A stretch of DNA of 64,000 nucleotides from Candidatus Desulfobacillus denitrificans (GCA_017347485.1 AP021857.1:372001-436000), one strand, 5' to 3'. Positions 25,393 to 35,255 are shown, numbered from the stretch's first letter. Numbers and translations: made by a program. Notes: generated from the sequence alone by a model not told the origin.

Positions 25393-25799
25393 TGCCGCCG
25401 CTCCTGCTGGATACCCACGTCTGGCTGTGGTGGCTGCTCGGCCAGCCGCAGCTCGCCGCGCGCGAGCGCGACGCGCTCGACGCGCTTGCCGCTGCCGGCA
25501 CGCCGCCCGGGCTTTCCGCCATCAGCCTGTGGGAGGCGCAGATGCTGGCTGCCAGGGGGCGGCTCAGCATCGACGAGCCGCTCACCCACTGGCTGCCCAC
25601 CGCCGCCGCACCGGAGACGGTCACCGTGCTGCCGCTGGATGTCGCGGCGATTCTCGCCCTCGATGCATTGCCGAAAGGATTTCACGGCGATCCGGCCGAC
25701 CGCATCATCGTCGCCACGGCGCGGGCGCACGGACTGCCCTTGGCCACGCGCGACGGCAACATCCGCCGCTCGCGCGCCGCGAAAATCTGGAAGCCCTGA
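25392..25799 (+). CDS. PIN-domain toxin (VapC-like)
   Basis: A 135-residue PIN ribonuclease. It opens with LLLDTHVWLWWLLGQP (first acidic residue in DTH), has the mid-domain SAISLWEAQML (Glu), and ends with DPADRIIVATARAHGLPLATRDGNI, giving the other metal-binding acids. The DTHVWLWW start is typical of toxins partnered by Phd/YefM antitoxins, as here. Start and antitoxin stop share TGATG. Confidence 0.88.
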   Translation: MPPLLLDTHVWLWWLLGQPQLAARERDALDALAAAGTPPGLSAISLWEAQMLAARGRLSIDEPLTHWLPTAAAPETVTVLPLDVAAILALDALPKGFHGDPADRIIVATARAHGLPLATRDGNIRRSRAAKIWKP

Positions 25800-25808
25800 C
25801 GGCTTGCC

Positions 25809-25834
25809 GCCGTCCTGCGGCGACTGACTTTTCC
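25809..25834 (+). repeat. 25-bp GACTGACTTT repeat (after vapC)
   Basis: Reads GCCGTCCTGCGG, C, GACTGACTTTTCC, ten bases after the toxin stop. It matches the copy at 25038-25062 in almost every position. Confidence 0.85.
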
Positions 25835-25867
25835 TGTAGCCGCTGCGGCCTGTGCTAAATTGCCGCC

Positions 25868-26503
25868 ATGCTGAAGTCCTTCCTCATCGCCAACCCGAAG
25901 GGCGGCTGCGGCAAGACCACCCTGGCGACCAACCTCGCCGGCTGGTTCGCGCGCCAGGGCCATCGCGTCATGCTCGGCGACATCGACCGCCAGCAGTCCT
26001 CGAGGGAATGGCTCAAGCTACGCCCGCAGGGCCTGCCGCCGATCCGCAGCTGGGACATCCAGCCGGGCGAGCCGGCGCGCCCGCCGAAGGACACCAGCCA
26101 CGTCGTGCTCGACACGCCGGCGGGACTCCACGGCCGCAAGCTCGACGCGGTGGTGAAGAGCATCCACCGCGTCATCGTGCCGCTGCAGCCCTCGATCTTC
26201 GACATCCTCGCCACGCGCGCCTTCCTCGACGTGCTGCTGGAGGAAAAGGCGGTGCGCAAGCAGCACACTTTCGTCGCCGTCGTCGGCATGCGCGTCGACC
26301 CGCGCACGCGCGCCGCGCACGAGCTGGAACGTTTCGTCGAGGGGCTCGGCGTGCCGGTGCTCGGCTTCCTGCGCGACACGCAGGTTTACGTGCAGGCCGC
26401 CGCCCACGGCCTGACGCTGTTCGACCTCTCGCCCGCCCGCGCCGAAAAGGACCTGCCGCAATGGCAGGGCATCCTCGACTGGGTCGAGGCGCCGCACGGG
26501 TAG
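25868..26503 (+). CDS. ParA-family ATPase
   Basis: A 211-residue deviant Walker A ATPase: ANPKGGCGKTTLATNLAGWFA (8-28 in part), switch I-like DIDRQQSSREW and Walker B VVLDTPAGL. There is no ParB-like gene or obvious parS site nearby, so it looks like an orphan ParA rather than a plasmid partition pair. Its target is unknown. It ends 27 bp before the convergent GGDEF gene. Confidence 0.85.
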   Translation: MLKSFLIANPKGGCGKTTLATNLAGWFARQGHRVMLGDIDRQQSSREWLKLRPQGLPPIRSWDIQPGEPARPPKDTSHVVLDTPAGLHGRKLDAVVKSIHRVIVPLQPSIFDILATRAFLDVLLEEKAVRKQHTFVAVVGMRVDPRTRAAHELERFVEGLGVPVLGFLRDTQVYVQAAAHGLTLFDLSPARAEKDLPQWQGILDWVEAPHG

Positions 26504-26530
26504 CGCGGCGCCGGCATCCGCCGCGCTGAA

Positions 26531-28189
26531 TTACCGGGCGGAATCGGCCTGCCGGGCCCGGGCGATGCGGTTGCGTCCGAGCCGCTTGGCTTCGAGCAGG
26601 GCCCCGTCGGCGGCGTGGGTGAGGTCGTTGCCGGTCTTCCAGGCGGGGAAGCAGGCGATGCCGGCGCTGAAGGTGGCGCGCAGCGCGCCGCCGGCATGGG
26701 CGTGCGGCAGGGTGGCGAAGTCGGCGCGGATGCAGTCGAGCACGGCTTCCGCCTCGTCGAGGCCGGCGCTGCGCAGCACGACCATGAATTCCTCGCCGCC
26801 GTAGCGGCCGATGATGTCGGAGGCGCGCAGCCGGCCTTTCAGCAGCCAGGCCAGGCTGCGGATGACCTGGTCGCCGACCGGATGGCCGTAGGTGTCGTTG
26901 ATCGCCTTGAAATGGTCGATGTCGAGCATCGCCACGCACAGCGATTCTTCCGCGGCCTGCAATGACTGGACCAGCTGATTGAGGCGACCCTTCGCCGCCG
27001 AATGATTGAGCAGGCCGGTCAGGCTGTCGTGCTGGCTGTGGCGCTGCATCTCGCGGTAGCGCTCGATCTTGGTCTTGACGACGGCGGCCAGCAGCACCGG
27101 GTTGCAGGGCTTGGTGAGGAACTGGTCGCCGCCCAGGCGCAGCGCCTCGACCTGCATGCCCATGTCGGTTTCGCTGGAGAGATAGACCACCGGCAGCGCC
27201 TGGTAGGCGGTGAGCTGGCGCAGGACGCGGGTGGCCTCGACGCCGGTGCAGTGCGGCATGTACATGTCCATCAGCACCAGGTCGGGACGGTATTGCTCGG
27301 CCGCCGAGAGCAGCTGCTGCGGATTGCCGATCGGCTGGCTGTCGATGCCGTGCTGCGACAGCGAGCGCTGGATCATGGCCACCGCCGTCGGCGAATCCTC
27401 GACCACCAGCACGCGGTAGGGATCCTGCTCGCGCGACTGCAGCAGGTCGAGGATGCGGCCCAGCACGGTGAAGACTTCCTGCTCGGCCTGGATGGCGGCA
27501 TCGGCGCCGGCGCGCATCAGCGCGACGGTGGTTTCCAGCGACTTCGGCACCGACAGGCAGAACAGCTGGCTGGTCGGATGCTCGCCGCGCAGGCGCTGGA
27601 TCGCCTGCACCTCGTCCTGGCCGTAGCCGCCGGCCGGCGGAATCAGCAGGGCGACGAGCGGAGAGGCGTCCTGGGGCGGCGCGTCCCGCCAGCCGAGGCG
27701 GACCACGCGGAAGCCGAAGAAGCCGAGCTGCTCGGCCAGGCCCGGCACCCAGGCATGATGTTCCTCGGCCACCAGCCAGATGGCGCGCGGCCTGGCCCAT
27801 TCCGCGCCGGCGTGCGGCAAGGCCGTGGTCTGGCGGCGATGTTCCTCTTCGGCGCCGGCGGGGGGCGCCAGGGCCATCTCCACGGTGTGCAGGAGGGTGT
27901 CGATCTGGCGCTGCAGGGCGGCCATGTCCTGGGCGCTGACCGGATGCGTATGTTCGTCGCCGAACAGGGCCGGCACGGCATTTTCCAGGCCTTCGCACAG
28001 GCGCAGCAGGCCCGGCAGCTGGCGCCGGTTCAGTTGCTCGGCGAGGTTGTCCAGGGCCAGCGTGAACTCGACGAAGCGCTCGAAGCTGCCCTTCTCGCCG
28101 TATTCCTGCCAACGCGTTTGCAGCGAGCGCAGGCAGGCGTCGAGCGAGCGCTGCTCGGGACTCTGGAAGACGGTGGTTTCGCTTTTCAT
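26531..28189 (-). CDS. Response regulator diguanylate cyclase
   Basis: A 552-residue cytoplasmic protein. An N-terminal helical region (about 1-110) is followed by a receiver-like fold without the usual acidic pocket (PRAIWLVAEEHHAWVPGL). A true receiver comes next (YRVLVVEDSPTAVAMIQRSL; phosphoacceptor Asp in LVLMDMYMP; Lys in FLTKP). The C-terminal GGDEF domain has the active motif RYGGEEF and an inhibitory RxxD site (RASD) five residues before it, so it should make cyclic di-GMP with product inhibition. It is divergent from dnaE. Confidence 0.9.
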   Translation of the reverse strand: MKSETTVFQSPEQRSLDACLRSLQTRWQEYGEKGSFERFVEFTLALDNLAEQLNRRQLPGLLRLCEGLENAVPALFGDEHTHPVSAQDMAALQRQIDTLLHTVEMALAPPAGAEEEHRRQTTALPHAGAEWARPRAIWLVAEEHHAWVPGLAEQLGFFGFRVVRLGWRDAPPQDASPLVALLIPPAGGYGQDEVQAIQRLRGEHPTSQLFCLSVPKSLETTVALMRAGADAAIQAEQEVFTVLGRILDLLQSREQDPYRVLVVEDSPTAVAMIQRSLSQHGIDSQPIGNPQQLLSAAEQYRPDLVLMDMYMPHCTGVEATRVLRQLTAYQALPVVYLSSETDMGMQVEALRLGGDQFLTKPCNPVLLAAVVKTKIERYREMQRHSQHDSLTGLLNHSAAKGRLNQLVQSLQAAEESLCVAMLDIDHFKAINDTYGHPVGDQVIRSLAWLLKGRLRASDIIGRYGGEEFMVVLRSAGLDEAEAVLDCIRADFATLPHAHAGGALRATFSAGIACFPAWKTGNDLTHAADGALLEAKRLGRNRIARARQADSAR

Positions 28190-28298
28190 GGGCTGGCGGG
28201 CATTATGGGGAAAGGCCTCGGCATGGGCAACGGCGAATTATCCCCGGATTCGAATAATTGAGCCATGGCGAAAGGGCGATCGGCCTTAAAATGAACGG

Positions 28299-31200
28299 AT
28301 GCCGTTGCCCGCCTTTGTCCACCTCCGCCTGCACAGCGAATACTCCATAGCCGACGGCATGGTGCGGCTCGACGAGGCCATCGCCAGGGCGGCGGCCGAC
28401 GGCATGCCGGCGCTGGCGCTGACGGACCTCGCCAACCTGTTCGGCATGGTCAAGTTCTATAGCGGCGCGCGCGGCCGCGGCCTGAAGCCGATCGTCGGCT
28501 GCGACGTCTGGGTCGAGCCCGCCGTCGGCGCCGGCGACCGCGACCGGCCGGCGCGCCTGCTGCTGCTGGCGAAGGACCGCGGCGGCTACCTGCGCCTGTG
28601 CGAGCTGCTGACCCAGGCCTATCTCGGGCCGCGCAGCCGCGGCCGCGCGGAAATCTCCCGCGCCGCCCTGGCCGCCGGCGACAACGGCGGCCTCATCGCT
28701 CTCTCGGGCGCCGCCGGCGGCGACGTCGGCCAGGCGCTGCTGCTGGGCGCGACGGCCCAGGCCGAAGCGGCGGCGGCCGAATGGGCGCGCCTCTTTCCCG
28801 ACAGCTACTACATCGAGATCCAGCGCTACGGCCAGCCGCAGGCCGAGCAGCTGGTGGCGGCCAGCGTGGCGCTGGCGGCGAAACTCGATCTGCCGGTGGT
28901 GGCGACCCACCCGATCCAGTTCCTCGACAAGGACGACTTCAAGGCGCACGAGGCGCGCGTCTGCATCGCCGAGGGCTACGTGCTGGCCGACCCGCGTCGG
29001 CCGAAACCGTTCACCGAGGAGCAGTATTTCAAGACCCAGGCCGAGATGCAGGCGCTCTTCGCCGACCTGCCCGGGGCGCTGGAGAACGCCGTCGAGATCG
29101 CCCGCCGCTGCAATCTCTCCATCGAGCTGGGCAAGAACCGGCTGCCGCCGTTTCCCGTGCCGGAAGGCGTCTCGCTCGACGACTACCTGACGCAGCAGGC
29201 CGAGGCGGGGCTGGAGCGCCGGCTCGCCCAGCTCTACCCCGACGCCGCCGAGCGCGAACGGAAGCGGCCGGAGTACGCCGCGCGCCTCGCCTTCGAGTGC
29301 AAGACCATCGCCCAGATGGGCTTCCCCGGCTACTTCCTCATCGTCGCCGACTTCATCAACTGGGCCAAGGGCAACGGCGTGCCGGTCGGCCCCGGCCGCG
29401 GCTCCGGCGCCGGCTCGCTGGTGGCCTACTCGCTCGGCATCACCGACCTCGACCCGCTGCGCTACGAGCTGCTGTTCGAGCGCTTCCTCAACCCGGAGCG
29501 GGTGTCGATGCCCGACTTCGACGTCGACTTCTGCCAGGAAGGCCGCGATCGCGTCATCGACTACGTCAAGAGGAAGTACGGCGGCCACGCCGTCTCGCAG
29601 ATCGCCACCTTCGGCACCATGGCCGCCAAGGCGGTGATCCGCGACGTCGGCCGCGTGCTCGACCTCGGCTTCAACTTCGTCGACCAGTTCGCCAAGCTGA
29701 TCCCCAACGAGCTGGGCATCACGCTGGCGGACGCGCGCGGCAAGGAGCCGGCCATCAACGAGCGCGCCGGGCGCGAAGAGGAGATCCGCGAGCTGCTCGA
29801 GCTGGCAGAGAAGCTCGAGGGCCTCACCCGCAACGTCGGCATGCACGCCGGCGGCGTGCTCATCGCGCCGGGCAAGCTCACCGACTTCTGCCCGCTCTAC
29901 TCGGCCGGCGGCGCGGAAGCCGCGGTGAGCCAGTTCGACAAGGACGACGTCGAGCGCGCGGGCCTGGTGAAGTTCGACTTCCTCGGCCTGCGCACGCTGA
30001 CGATACTGGCCGAGGCCGTGCGCTTCGCGAAGGAGGTGGAGGACGTCGAGGTGGACCTCGACCGCCTGCCGCTCGACGACAAGCCGACCTACGACCGCAT
30101 CTTCAAGACGGCCAACACCACGGCGGTGTTCCAGTTCGAATCGCGCGGCATGAAGGACACCCTGGTGCAGGCGAAGCCCGACCGGCTGGAAGACCTCATC
30201 GCCCTGAACGCGCTCTACCGCCCCGGACCGATGGACTTCATCCCCAACTTCATCGCCCGCAAGCACGGCCGCGAGCGCATCGTCTATCCGCATCCGCTGC
30301 TGGAAAAGGTCGTCGGCAACACCTACGGCATCATGGTGTACCAGGAGCAGGTGATGCAGGCCGCCCAGGTGGTGGCCGGTTATTCGCTCGGCGGCGCCGA
30401 CCTGCTGCGCCGCGCCATGGGCAAGAAGAAGTCCGAGGAAATGGCCCAGCAGCGCGAGATCTTCGTCGAGGGCGCCGGGAAGAACGGCATCGGCGCCGAC
30501 AAGGCCAACGAGATCTTCGACACCATGGAGAAGTTCGCCGGCTACGGCTTCAACAAGTCGCACGCCGCCGCCTACTCGCTGGTCGCCTACCAGACGGCCT
30601 ACCTGAAGTGCCACCATCCGGCGGCCTTCATGGCGGCGACGCTGTCCTCGGAAATGGCCGACACCGACAAGGTGCAGTTCTTCGTCGCCGACGCCGTGTC
30701 CTGCGGACTGACTTTCCTGCCGCCGGACGTGAATCGCAGCCGCTACCGCTTCGCGCCGGTGGACGCCAAGACCATCCGCTACGGGCTGGGCGCCATCAAG
30801 GGCACCGGCGAGTCGGCCATCGGCGCCATCGTCAGGGCGCGGGAAGCCGGCGGCGACTTCGCCGACCTGTTCGATTTCTGCAAGCGCATCGACAAGCGCG
30901 TGGCGAACCGCCGCGTCATCGAGGCGCTGGTGCGCGCCGGTGCCTTCGATTCCATCGACGAGCGCCGCGCCGTGCTGATGGCCTCGGTCGGCATCGCCCT
31001 GGAAGCCGCCGAGCAGGCCGAGCGCAACGCCCTGCAGGCCGGCCTTTTCGACACGGGCGGCGGCGCGGCGCAGCCGCTGCAGCTGATCGATGCGGCGCCG
31101 TGGAGCGAGCGCGAGCGGCTGTTGAACGAGAAGCAGGTGCTCGGCTTCTTCCTCTCCGGCCACCCCTACAACGAAGTGCGCGCCGAGCTGTCCGCCTTCA

Positions 31201-31748
31201 TCCGGCGGCCGCTGGCCGCGCTCGAGCCGCAGAAGGAGCCGGTGCTGCTGGCCGGCCTCGTCACCGCCACGCGCACCCAGATGACCCGCCGCGGCAAGAT
31301 GGTCGTCGTCAGCCTCGACGACGGCACGGCGCAGCTCGAGCTGACGGTGTTCAACGAGCTGTACGAGGCCGAGCGCGCCAAGATTCGCGAGGACGAGGTG
31401 CTGGTCGTCGAGGGCAAGGTCAGCCGCGACGACTTCAGCGGCGGCCTGCGCGTCAATGCCGACCGGCTGCTGACGCTGGCCGAGGCGCGCGGGCGCCATG
31501 CCAGGGCGCTGCGCCTGGGCCTGAACGGAAAAGTCAGTCGCGGCGACACGGCGGCGGCGGAGAAGCTGCGCGTGCTGCTGGCGCCCTACCGCAACGGGCC
31601 TTGTCCGGTGCGCGTGCGCTACCGCAACGCGCAGGCGGAATGCGAGCTGCCGCTGGGCGAGAGCTGGCGGGTGCGCCTGGAGGACGAGCTGCTGGCCGGC
31701 CTGCAGCAGTGGCTGCAGGCGGAGAACGTCGAGGTGGTTTACCAGTAG
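28299..31748 (+). CDS. dnaE: DNA polymerase III subunit alpha
   Basis: A 1149-residue replicative polymerase of normal proteobacterial length. The N-terminal PHP domain reads FVHLRLHSEYSIADGMV; the palm carries GPGRGSGAGSLVAY and the catalytic acids PDFDVDF (about 403-409). It continues with NVGMHAGGV, YRPGPMDFIPNFI and a C-terminal OB fold (MVVVSLDDGTAQLELTVF). Two 25-bp repeat copies lie inside the gene, one encoding CGLTFLPPDVN at a conserved position. The C-terminus is followed by an inverted repeat. Confidence 0.97.
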   Translation: MPLPAFVHLRLHSEYSIADGMVRLDEAIARAAADGMPALALTDLANLFGMVKFYSGARGRGLKPIVGCDVWVEPAVGAGDRDRPARLLLLAKDRGGYLRLCELLTQAYLGPRSRGRAEISRAALAAGDNGGLIALSGAAGGDVGQALLLGATAQAEAAAAEWARLFPDSYYIEIQRYGQPQAEQLVAASVALAAKLDLPVVATHPIQFLDKDDFKAHEARVCIAEGYVLADPRRPKPFTEEQYFKTQAEMQALFADLPGALENAVEIARRCNLSIELGKNRLPPFPVPEGVSLDDYLTQQAEAGLERRLAQLYPDAAERERKRPEYAARLAFECKTIAQMGFPGYFLIVADFINWAKGNGVPVGPGRGSGAGSLVAYSLGITDLDPLRYELLFERFLNPERVSMPDFDVDFCQEGRDRVIDYVKRKYGGHAVSQIATFGTMAAKAVIRDVGRVLDLGFNFVDQFAKLIPNELGITLADARGKEPAINERAGREEEIRELLELAEKLEGLTRNVGMHAGGVLIAPGKLTDFCPLYSAGGAEAAVSQFDKDDVERAGLVKFDFLGLRTLTILAEAVRFAKEVEDVEVDLDRLPLDDKPTYDRIFKTANTTAVFQFESRGMKDTLVQAKPDRLEDLIALNALYRPGPMDFIPNFIARKHGRERIVYPHPLLEKVVGNTYGIMVYQEQVMQAAQVVAGYSLGGADLLRRAMGKKKSEEMAQQREIFVEGAGKNGIGADKANEIFDTMEKFAGYGFNKSHAAAYSLVAYQTAYLKCHHPAAFMAATLSSEMADTDKVQFFVADAVSCGLTFLPPDVNRSRYRFAPVDAKTIRYGLGAIKGTGESAIGAIVRAREAGGDFADLFDFCKRIDKRVANRRVIEALVRAGAFDSIDERRAVLMASVGIALEAAEQAERNALQAGLFDTGGGAAQPLQLIDAAPWSERERLLNEKQVLGFFLSGHPYNEVRAELSAFIRRPLAALEPQKEPVLLAGLVTATRTQMTRRGKMVVVSLDDGTAQLELTVFNELYEAERAKIREDEVLVVEGKVSRDDFSGGLRVNADRLLTLAEARGRHARALRLGLNGKVSRGDTAAAEKLRVLLAPYRNGPCPVRVRYRNAQAECELPLGESWRVRLEDELLAGLQQWLQAENVEVVYQ
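30693..30717 (+). repeat. 25-bp GACTGACTTT repeat (in dnaE)
   Basis: Reads GCCGTGTCCTGC then GGACTGACTTTCC. The encoded SCGLTFLPPDVN is a conserved DnaE stretch, so the motif is accommodated in the codons rather than inserted. Confidence 0.8.
31527..31552 (-). repeat. 25-bp GACTGACTTT repeat (in dnaE)
   Basis: Reverse copy (GGAAAAGTCAGTC then GCGGCGACACGGC) encoding KVSRGDTA near the DnaE C-terminus. Confidence 0.75.
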
Positions 31749-31759
31749 GCGTACGTTTC

Positions 31760-31812
31760 GTCATTCCCGCGGAAGCGGGAATCCATGGGTCCACGCTTCC
31801 GCGGGGACGACG
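31760..31812. repeat. ATTCCCGC/GCGGGAAT inverted repeat between dnaE and the DUF3501 gene
   Basis: GTCATTCCCGCGG, AA, GCGGGAATCC followed by a CTTCCGCGGGGACGACG half. This matches the small intergenic repeat common in many proteobacteria. It lies between convergent genes and could act as a two-way terminator. Confidence 0.7.
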
Positions 31813-31819
31813 GCGCCAT

Positions 31820-32395
31820 TCACGCCAGGTCTGCGACGAGCGAGTCTCGCACCGCCTCCGGCACGGTGACGGACTCGCGGTAGAGATCGTGGTCGATGCC
31901 GGCGCGCAGGGCGGCGCCGGCCTTCGCCGCCGCGATCATCGGCGGCGTCAGCTCGAAGCGCAGGAAATGCACCGCCGAGGTCTTGTCCTCGGTTTCGCGC
32001 TCGAGATCCTCGTTGGCGATCGGGTACACCTTGTCGCAGCCGTCGACCTGCACCCACACCTTCTTTTCGATGCCGATCAGCTTCGCCAGGGCGGCGCGGC
32101 GCTCGGCTTCGTCGCCGTACTCGACCATGAAGGTGGCCTTCCAGTTGTGGCCGTCGGGGATGAGCGGGTTGTAGACGTCCAGTTCCTCCTGGATCAGCTC
32201 CGGCTCGAACATGCGCTCGAGGCGCAGCATCTCCTGCACCTGGTACTGCATGGTCAGCGCGTCCTCGAAGTACAGCGTGGCGTGCGCGCCGATCGGCAGC
32301 CGGCGGTTCTTCTTGTGCGCGATCACCCTGGCGCGGAACTCCGGCCGCACGCGGGCGTATTTCTCGAGGCTGAAGAGGTCTTCGTGGGTCAGCAT
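31820..32395 (-). CDS. DUF3501 family protein
   Basis: A 191-residue protein from the ATG at 32395 (MLTHEDLFSLEKYARVRPEF). The conserved-looking core is RRLPIGAHATLYFEDALTMQYQVQEMLRLER. Function is not established. It follows the Fe-S oxidoreductase gene by 2 bp in a rubrerythrin operon, an association seen in other betaproteobacteria that suggests a part in peroxide or oxygen stress. Confidence 0.85.
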   Translation of the reverse strand: MLTHEDLFSLEKYARVRPEFRARVIAHKKNRRLPIGAHATLYFEDALTMQYQVQEMLRLERMFEPELIQEELDVYNPLIPDGHNWKATFMVEYGDEAERRAALAKLIGIEKKVWVQVDGCDKVYPIANEDLERETEDKTSAVHFLRFELTPPMIAAAKAGAALRAGIDHDLYRESVTVPEAVRDSLVADLA

Positions 32396-32397
32396 GG

Positions 32398-33735
32398 TCA
32401 GATACCGTAAGCCTTTCTGAGAAGCGTGATGGGGTGCTCCGGCGACGAGCCGTCGGCGCGGGCGTGGCCGATGTGGTGGCCGGCCATGGCGCAGTCGCTG
32501 CCGTAGTGGTCGGGCTGCGCCTCGTTTACGCGCTTCACCACCGGCTTGACGATCTTCACGGCGTACTCGTGGAATTCCTGCTTCACGGCATAGGTGCCGT
32601 CGTGGCCGGAGCAGCGCTCGATGATGTCCACCTCGGTGCCGGGGACGAGGGAGAGCGCCTCCTTCGTCTTCGGCCCGATGTTCTGCACGCGCTGGTGGCA
32701 GGCGGCGTGGTAGGACATCTTGCCGAGCGGCGCCTTGAAGTCGGTCTTCAGCCGGCCTTCCTTGTGGCGCAGCATCAGGTACTCGAAGGGATCGTAGAAG
32801 GCGTTCTTCACCTTCCGCACGTCGGCATCGTCCGGGAACATCAGCGGCAGTTCCTGCTTGAACATCAGCACGCAGGAGGGCACCAGGGCGGTCAAGTCCC
32901 AGCCGGCGTCGACCAGCTTCGCCAGTTGCGGGATGTTGACTTCCTTCGCCTCGCGCACGGATTCGAAATCGCCCAGCTCCAGCTTCGGCATGCCGCAGCA
33001 GCGCTCCTTCTCGGCCAGCGTCACCGGGATGCCGTTGTGGCTGAACACGGCGGCGAGGTCCTCGCCGGGGCCGGGCTCGTTGCGGTTCATGTAGCAGGTG
33101 GCGAAGAGCGCCACCTTGCCGCGCGTGGCGCCGGCGGCTTCGGCCGGCGTGTCGAGCGGAAGTTGCTGCAGGCGGCTGCGCAGCGGCCGGCTGGAGTATT
33201 CCGGCACCCAGGCCTCGGCATGGATGCCGGCGACGGCCTGCAGCGCCTTGCGCGCCGGGCCGAGCCTGTTGGCGGCGTTCACCGTCTGGGCCACCACCGG
33301 GAGGCCGGCGAGCCGGCCGACCGTATCGGTGCTGGTGAGCACCTTGTCGCGCAGCTTGGCGCCGTGCTTTCGGTAATTCACCGCCTTGGCGCGCAGCATG
33401 AGGTGCGGGAAATCCAGGTTCCACTCGTGCGGCGGCACGTAGGGGCACTTGGTCATGTAGCAGAGGTCGCACAGGTAGCAGTGCTCGACGACCTTCCAGT
33501 AGTCCTCCTTCTTGACGCCGTCCACCTCCAGGGTCGGCGACTCGTCGACCAGGTCGAACAGGGTGGGGAAGGACTGGCACAGGCTGACGCAGCGACGGCA
33601 GCCGTGGCAGATGTCGAAGACGCGCTCCATTTCCTTGTCGAGCGCGGCCTCGTCGTAAAAGGCCGGGTTCTCCCAGTCGAGCGGATGGCGGGTCGGCGCT
33701 TCGAGGTTGCCTTCGCGTGTCGTGGGAGCGGCCAT
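32398..33735 (-). CDS. GlpC/HdrD-like Fe-S oxidoreductase
   Basis: A 445-residue protein. The N-terminus has two ferredoxin-type cysteine clusters: [15 protein letters not shown] (about 43-57), and [17 protein letters not shown] (about 86-102). Two CCG-type domains follow ([30 protein letters not shown] with CSGHDGTY), as in heterodisulfide reductase subunit D and GlpC. It probably passes electrons to rubrerythrin encoded 55 bp upstream; this is inference from the operon. No membrane segment is seen. Confidence 0.87.
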   Translation of the reverse strand: MAAPTTREGNLEAPTRHPLDWENPAFYDEAALDKEMERVFDICHGCRRCVSLCQSFPTLFDLVDESPTLEVDGVKKEDYWKVVEHCYLCDLCYMTKCPYVPPHEWNLDFPHLMLRAKAVNYRKHGAKLRDKVLTSTDTVGRLAGLPVVAQTVNAANRLGPARKALQAVAGIHAEAWVPEYSSRPLRSRLQQLPLDTPAEAAGATRGKVALFATCYMNRNEPGPGEDLAAVFSHNGIPVTLAEKERCCGMPKLELGDFESVREAKEVNIPQLAKLVDAGWDLTALVPSCVLMFKQELPLMFPDDADVRKVKNAFYDPFEYLMLRHKEGRLKTDFKAPLGKMSYHAACHQRVQNIGPKTKEALSLVPGTEVDIIERCSGHDGTYAVKQEFHEYAVKIVKPVVKRVNEAQPDHYGSDCAMAGHHIGHARADGSSPEHPITLLRKAYGI

Positions 33736-33790
33736 GTCGTTCTCTCGTTGAGGTTGGGGGACGGCCCCTTGCGGGGCCGCGTGACGCTGC

Positions 33791-34210
33791 TTACTTGCCG
33801 AGGTCGTTGAGGGCCTTCTGGTAGCGGTTGGCGTGCGAACGCTCCGCCTTGGCCAGGGTCTCGAACCAGTCGGCGATCTCGTCGAAGCCTTCGGAGCGCG
33901 CGTCCTTCGCCATGCCCGGGTACATGTCGGTGTACTCGTGGGTCTCGCCGGCGACGGCGCTCTTCAGGTTGTCGGCGGTGGCGCCGAAGGGCAGGCCGGT
34001 GGCCGGGTCGCCGCACTTCTCCAGGTACTCCAGGTGGCCGTGGGCGTGGCCGGTTTCGCCTTCCGCGGTCGAGCGGAACAGGGCGGCGACATCGGCATAG
34101 CCCTCGACGTCGGCCTTGTTGGCGAAGTACAGGTAGCGGCGGTTGGCCTGGGATTCGCCGGCGAAGGCGTCCTTCAGATGTTGTTCGGTCTTGCTTCCTT
34201 TGAGTTGCAT
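33791..34210 (-). CDS. Rubrerythrin (diiron domain only)
   Basis: A 139-residue ferritin-like protein. It has the diiron ligand patterns [44 protein letters not shown] and [14 protein letters not shown]. The usual C-terminal rubredoxin domain (two CxxC) is absent, so electrons must come from another protein, plausibly the Fe-S protein encoded next. Rubrerythrins reduce hydrogen peroxide. It is transcribed after oxyR, with an OxyR-like site at 34321-34335. Confidence 0.93.
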   Translation of the reverse strand: MQLKGSKTEQHLKDAFAGESQANRRYLYFANKADVEGYADVAALFRSTAEGETGHAHGHLEYLEKCGDPATGLPFGATADNLKSAVAGETHEYTDMYPGMAKDARSEGFDEIADWFETLAKAERSHANRYQKALNDLGK

Positions 34211-34320
34211 GGTCTGACTCCTCACGTGGGTTGCAAACATGACAAGACTTCGCGGTCTTGGCAAGACGGAAGGTAAGCCCCTTTCAAACGCAAGGGAAAT
34301 TGGATTTTTCAACCAGCCTG

Positions 34321-34335
34321 ATAGCCTGTCTCTAT
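34321..34335 (-). promoter_or_regulatory. OxyR-like half operator upstream of rubrerythrin
   Basis: ATAG, 7 bases, CTAT, matching the OxyR half-site spacing. It is about 111 bp upstream of the rubrerythrin ATG and overlaps the oxyR stop codon. A matching second half-site at the expected spacing is not convincing. Confidence 0.5.
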
Positions 34336-35255
34336 CGTCGAGCAACCGCCTGCGTGCCGGGCAGCCGGCTGTCGAGCAGTGCCCGGCGCACCACCTCCAC
34401 GGCCTGATGGCGCGGATAGCTGGCGCGCCAGACGAGGCCGACGCGGCGCGTCGGCACCGGGGCCTGAAACGGGCGCACGCGCAGGAGCGGATCCCTGGCC
34501 GGGATGTCGTCGACGGCCGAGGCCGGCATCACGGTGACGCCGACGCCGCTGGCGACCATGTGGCGGATGGTTTCCAGCGAGCTGCCCTCGATCACGTGCG
34601 GGGAGATGCCGGCCTGGCTGATGGCGGTGGCGCAGAGGTCGAGCACCTGGTCGCGGAAGCAGTTGCCGGCGCCGAGCATCAGCAGTTGGGCGTCGAGCAG
34701 GGCCGACGCGGCGATGGCCTTCTGCTTCGCCCACGGATGGCCGGCGGGCGCCAGCACGCGGAATTCCTCGTCGTAGACCGCCTGCGCCACCAGCGAGGGC
34801 TCCTCGACCGGCAGGGCGAGAATGGCCAGATCGAGCTCGTTGCTTTTCAGCTTGTCGAGCAGTCGGTGCGTGTAGTTTTCCTCGAGGATGAGCGGCATTT
34901 CCGGCGCGCGCGCCTTGACCAGCGGCACCAGGCGCGGCAGCAGCCACGGCGCGATGGTGTAGATGACGCCGACGCGCAAGGGGCCCGCCAGCGGCCCCTT
35001 GTCGGCGGCGGCGATTTCCGCCACCTGCGCCGCTTCGGCCAGCACCTTCTCCGCCTGGGCGACGATGCGCTGGCCGACGGGGGTGACGCGCACTTCCTGC
35101 GGCGAGCGCTCGAAGAGGATGATGCCGAATTCTTCCTCCAGCTTCTTCACCGCCACCGACAGCGTCGGCTGCGAGACGAAGCATTTCTCGGCGGCGCGGC
35201 CGAAGTGGCGCTCGCGGGCGAGGGCGACGATGTAGCGCAGATCCGTCAGGGTCAT
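34332..35255 (-). CDS. oxyR: Hydrogen peroxide sensor and regulator OxyR
   Basis: A 307-residue LysR-type regulator. The N-terminal helix-turn-helix reads [20 protein letters not shown]. The redox cysteines fall at 199 and 208 ([12 protein letters not shown]), the same numbers as in Escherichia coli OxyR. Oxidation of this pair switches on peroxide-defence genes. Its ATG overlaps the acyP stop, and it is followed after about 120 bp by the rubrerythrin operon, a likely target. Confidence 0.94.
   Translation of the reverse strand: MTLTDLRYIVALARERHFGRAAEKCFVSQPTLSVAVKKLEEEFGIILFERSPQEVRVTPVGQRIVAQAEKVLAEAAQVAEIAAADKGPLAGPLRVGVIYTIAPWLLPRLVPLVKARAPEMPLILEENYTHRLLDKLKSNELDLAILALPVEEPSLVAQAVYDEEFRVLAPAGHPWAKQKAIAASALLDAQLLMLGAGNCFRDQVLDLCATAISQAGISPHVIEGSSLETIRHMVASGVGVTVMPASAVDDIPARDPLLRVRPFQAPVPTRRVGLVWRASYPRHQAVEVVRRALLDSRLPGTQAVARR

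Noticed and set aside
25868..26503. Plasmid or integrated-element partition locus
   Set aside because: There is a ParA ATPase but no ParB, no parS-like repeats, no replication gene, and core genes on both sides.
28203..31499. Minus-strand frame of about 1098 codons opposite dnaE
   Set aside because: Same reason: dnaE on the plus strand is unmistakable, and the antisense product has no motifs.
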